From: an uncultured Methylococcaceae bacterium
GTDB lineage: Bacteria > Pseudomonadota > Gammaproteobacteria > Methylococcales > Methylomonadaceae
Assembly (NCBI GenBank): GCA_903873045.1
Contig: CAIQND010000836.1
Span: forward strand, 1 to 5,580
Length of the DNA stretch: 5,580 nucleotides
Direction of reading: 5' to 3'
Position 1 is the first letter of the stretch. Every line of letters starts with the position of its first letter. The notes beneath the pieces are model-generated. The model was not told where the DNA came from. It ran no database searches and saw only the letters and a program-made list of their open reading frames with translations. Position numbers and translations under genes: made by a program. This document shows positions 5,167 to 5,580 of this stretch, piece after piece.

Positions 5167-5580
5167 AATAACTGCGGAAAATGACAGCTCGTTTTTGGCC
5201 AGAGGTTTGATGATTAAGAACGCATCCCACAATATTTTTACGGCCTTGGACAGATTCCTTATGCTTTGCCGAACCAAATCAAAGGCACCAAATATAGCCA
5301 AACAAATGAATTGTTTTATCAAAGAATAATGGTTCCTGTTCAAGCCGGCCAAAATAGCAATAGACTCTTGCGCATCAGCACCACCACATTGCAGATATTT
5401 AAATACCGCTGTTTTAAGCAAATCGTTAGACATCACACCATACAACGCGTTGGCAAGCACATTGAGATTAGCATTGGCGTGTTGCCTATCACAGTAATAG
5501 GCTTCGATTTTGTCGTGAATTAAATCGGTATTATAAAAATCAGGCATCGCCAATAAATGCGCACTCAATATTTGTATGTC
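5146..5580 (-). CDS. Protein of unknown function, 3' part only
   Basis: I do not recognise this protein with confidence. The frame is open to the right edge of the window, so at least 144 C-terminal residues are seen. A TTG at 5568-5566 and an ATG at 5547-5545 could serve as starts, but neither has a Shine-Dalgarno, and coding-like sequence (Asp-Ile-Gln-Ile) continues past them, so the start is probably outside. The segment is mostly helical and lacks cysteine metal motifs or a nucleotide-binding loop. Notable parts are a Tyr-rich IEAYYCDRQ, an LANALYGVMSNDLL segment, a hydrophobic helix IKQFICLAIFGAFDLV and a C-terminus ending in Lys-Lys. The style loosely recalls the helical tail of FAD-dependent oxidoreductases or halogenase-like proteins, but this is only an impression. 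It is the first gene on the minus strand here and is separated from the phosphofructokinase gene by 594 bp. Confidence 0.6.
   Translation of the reverse strand, partial: DIQILSAHLLAMPDFYNTDLIHDKIEAYYCDRQHANANLNVLANALYGVMSNDLLKTAVFKYLQCGGADAQESIAILAGLNRNHYSLIKQFICLAIFGAFDLVRQSIRNLSKAVKILWDAFLIIKPLAKNELSFSAVISGYFKK

Noticed and set aside
5266..5523. 85-residue plus-strand frame opposite the right-edge gene
   Set aside because: No start signal; the minus-strand frame is longer and continues past the window edge, which makes it the better candidate.

Overview
The window looks like a piece of a gammaproteobacterial chromosome, most likely from a methylotroph or methanotroph of the Methylococcales type. 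This is inferred from a roughly 400-residue pyrophosphate-dependent phosphofructokinase, an enzyme typical of RuMP-pathway methanotrophs, from moderate base composition, and from intergenic repeats of a style I associate with that group. No marker gene such as methane monooxygenase is present, so the assignment is tentative.

Layout, left to right. (1) The 3' part of a plus-strand gene for a membrane-tethered TlpA/ResA-type thioredoxin-fold protein; its N-terminus lies outside the window. (2) A 413-bp gene-free stretch full of repeats: a roughly 118-bp mobile-element-like palindrome flanked by an 8-bp direct repeat, a short GC-rich hairpin, and a perfect 25-bp inverted repeat that probably terminates the next gene. 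(3) A long minus-strand gene for a 776-residue dynamin-like GTPase. (4) A 94-bp spacer with a REP-like hairpin. (5) A minus-strand gene for the PPi-dependent phosphofructokinase. (6) A 594-bp gene-free stretch with several hairpins, one of them a terminator-like structure reading on the plus strand with no plus-strand gene before it. (7) The 3' part of a minus-strand gene of unknown function that runs off the right edge.

The thioredoxin-like gene and the dynamin-like gene converge on the repeat-rich spacer. The phosphofructokinase and dynamin-like genes point the same way and could share a transcript, but the REP-like hairpin lies between them and their functions are not obviously linked. The most unusual items are the solitary dynamin-like GTPase, which has a changed G4 nucleotide-specificity motif, the candidate IS66-type MITE, the long perfect hairpin behind the GTPase gene, and a possible small RNA between the phosphofructokinase gene and the right-edge gene. 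No tRNA, rRNA, CRISPR array or complete insertion sequence was seen.
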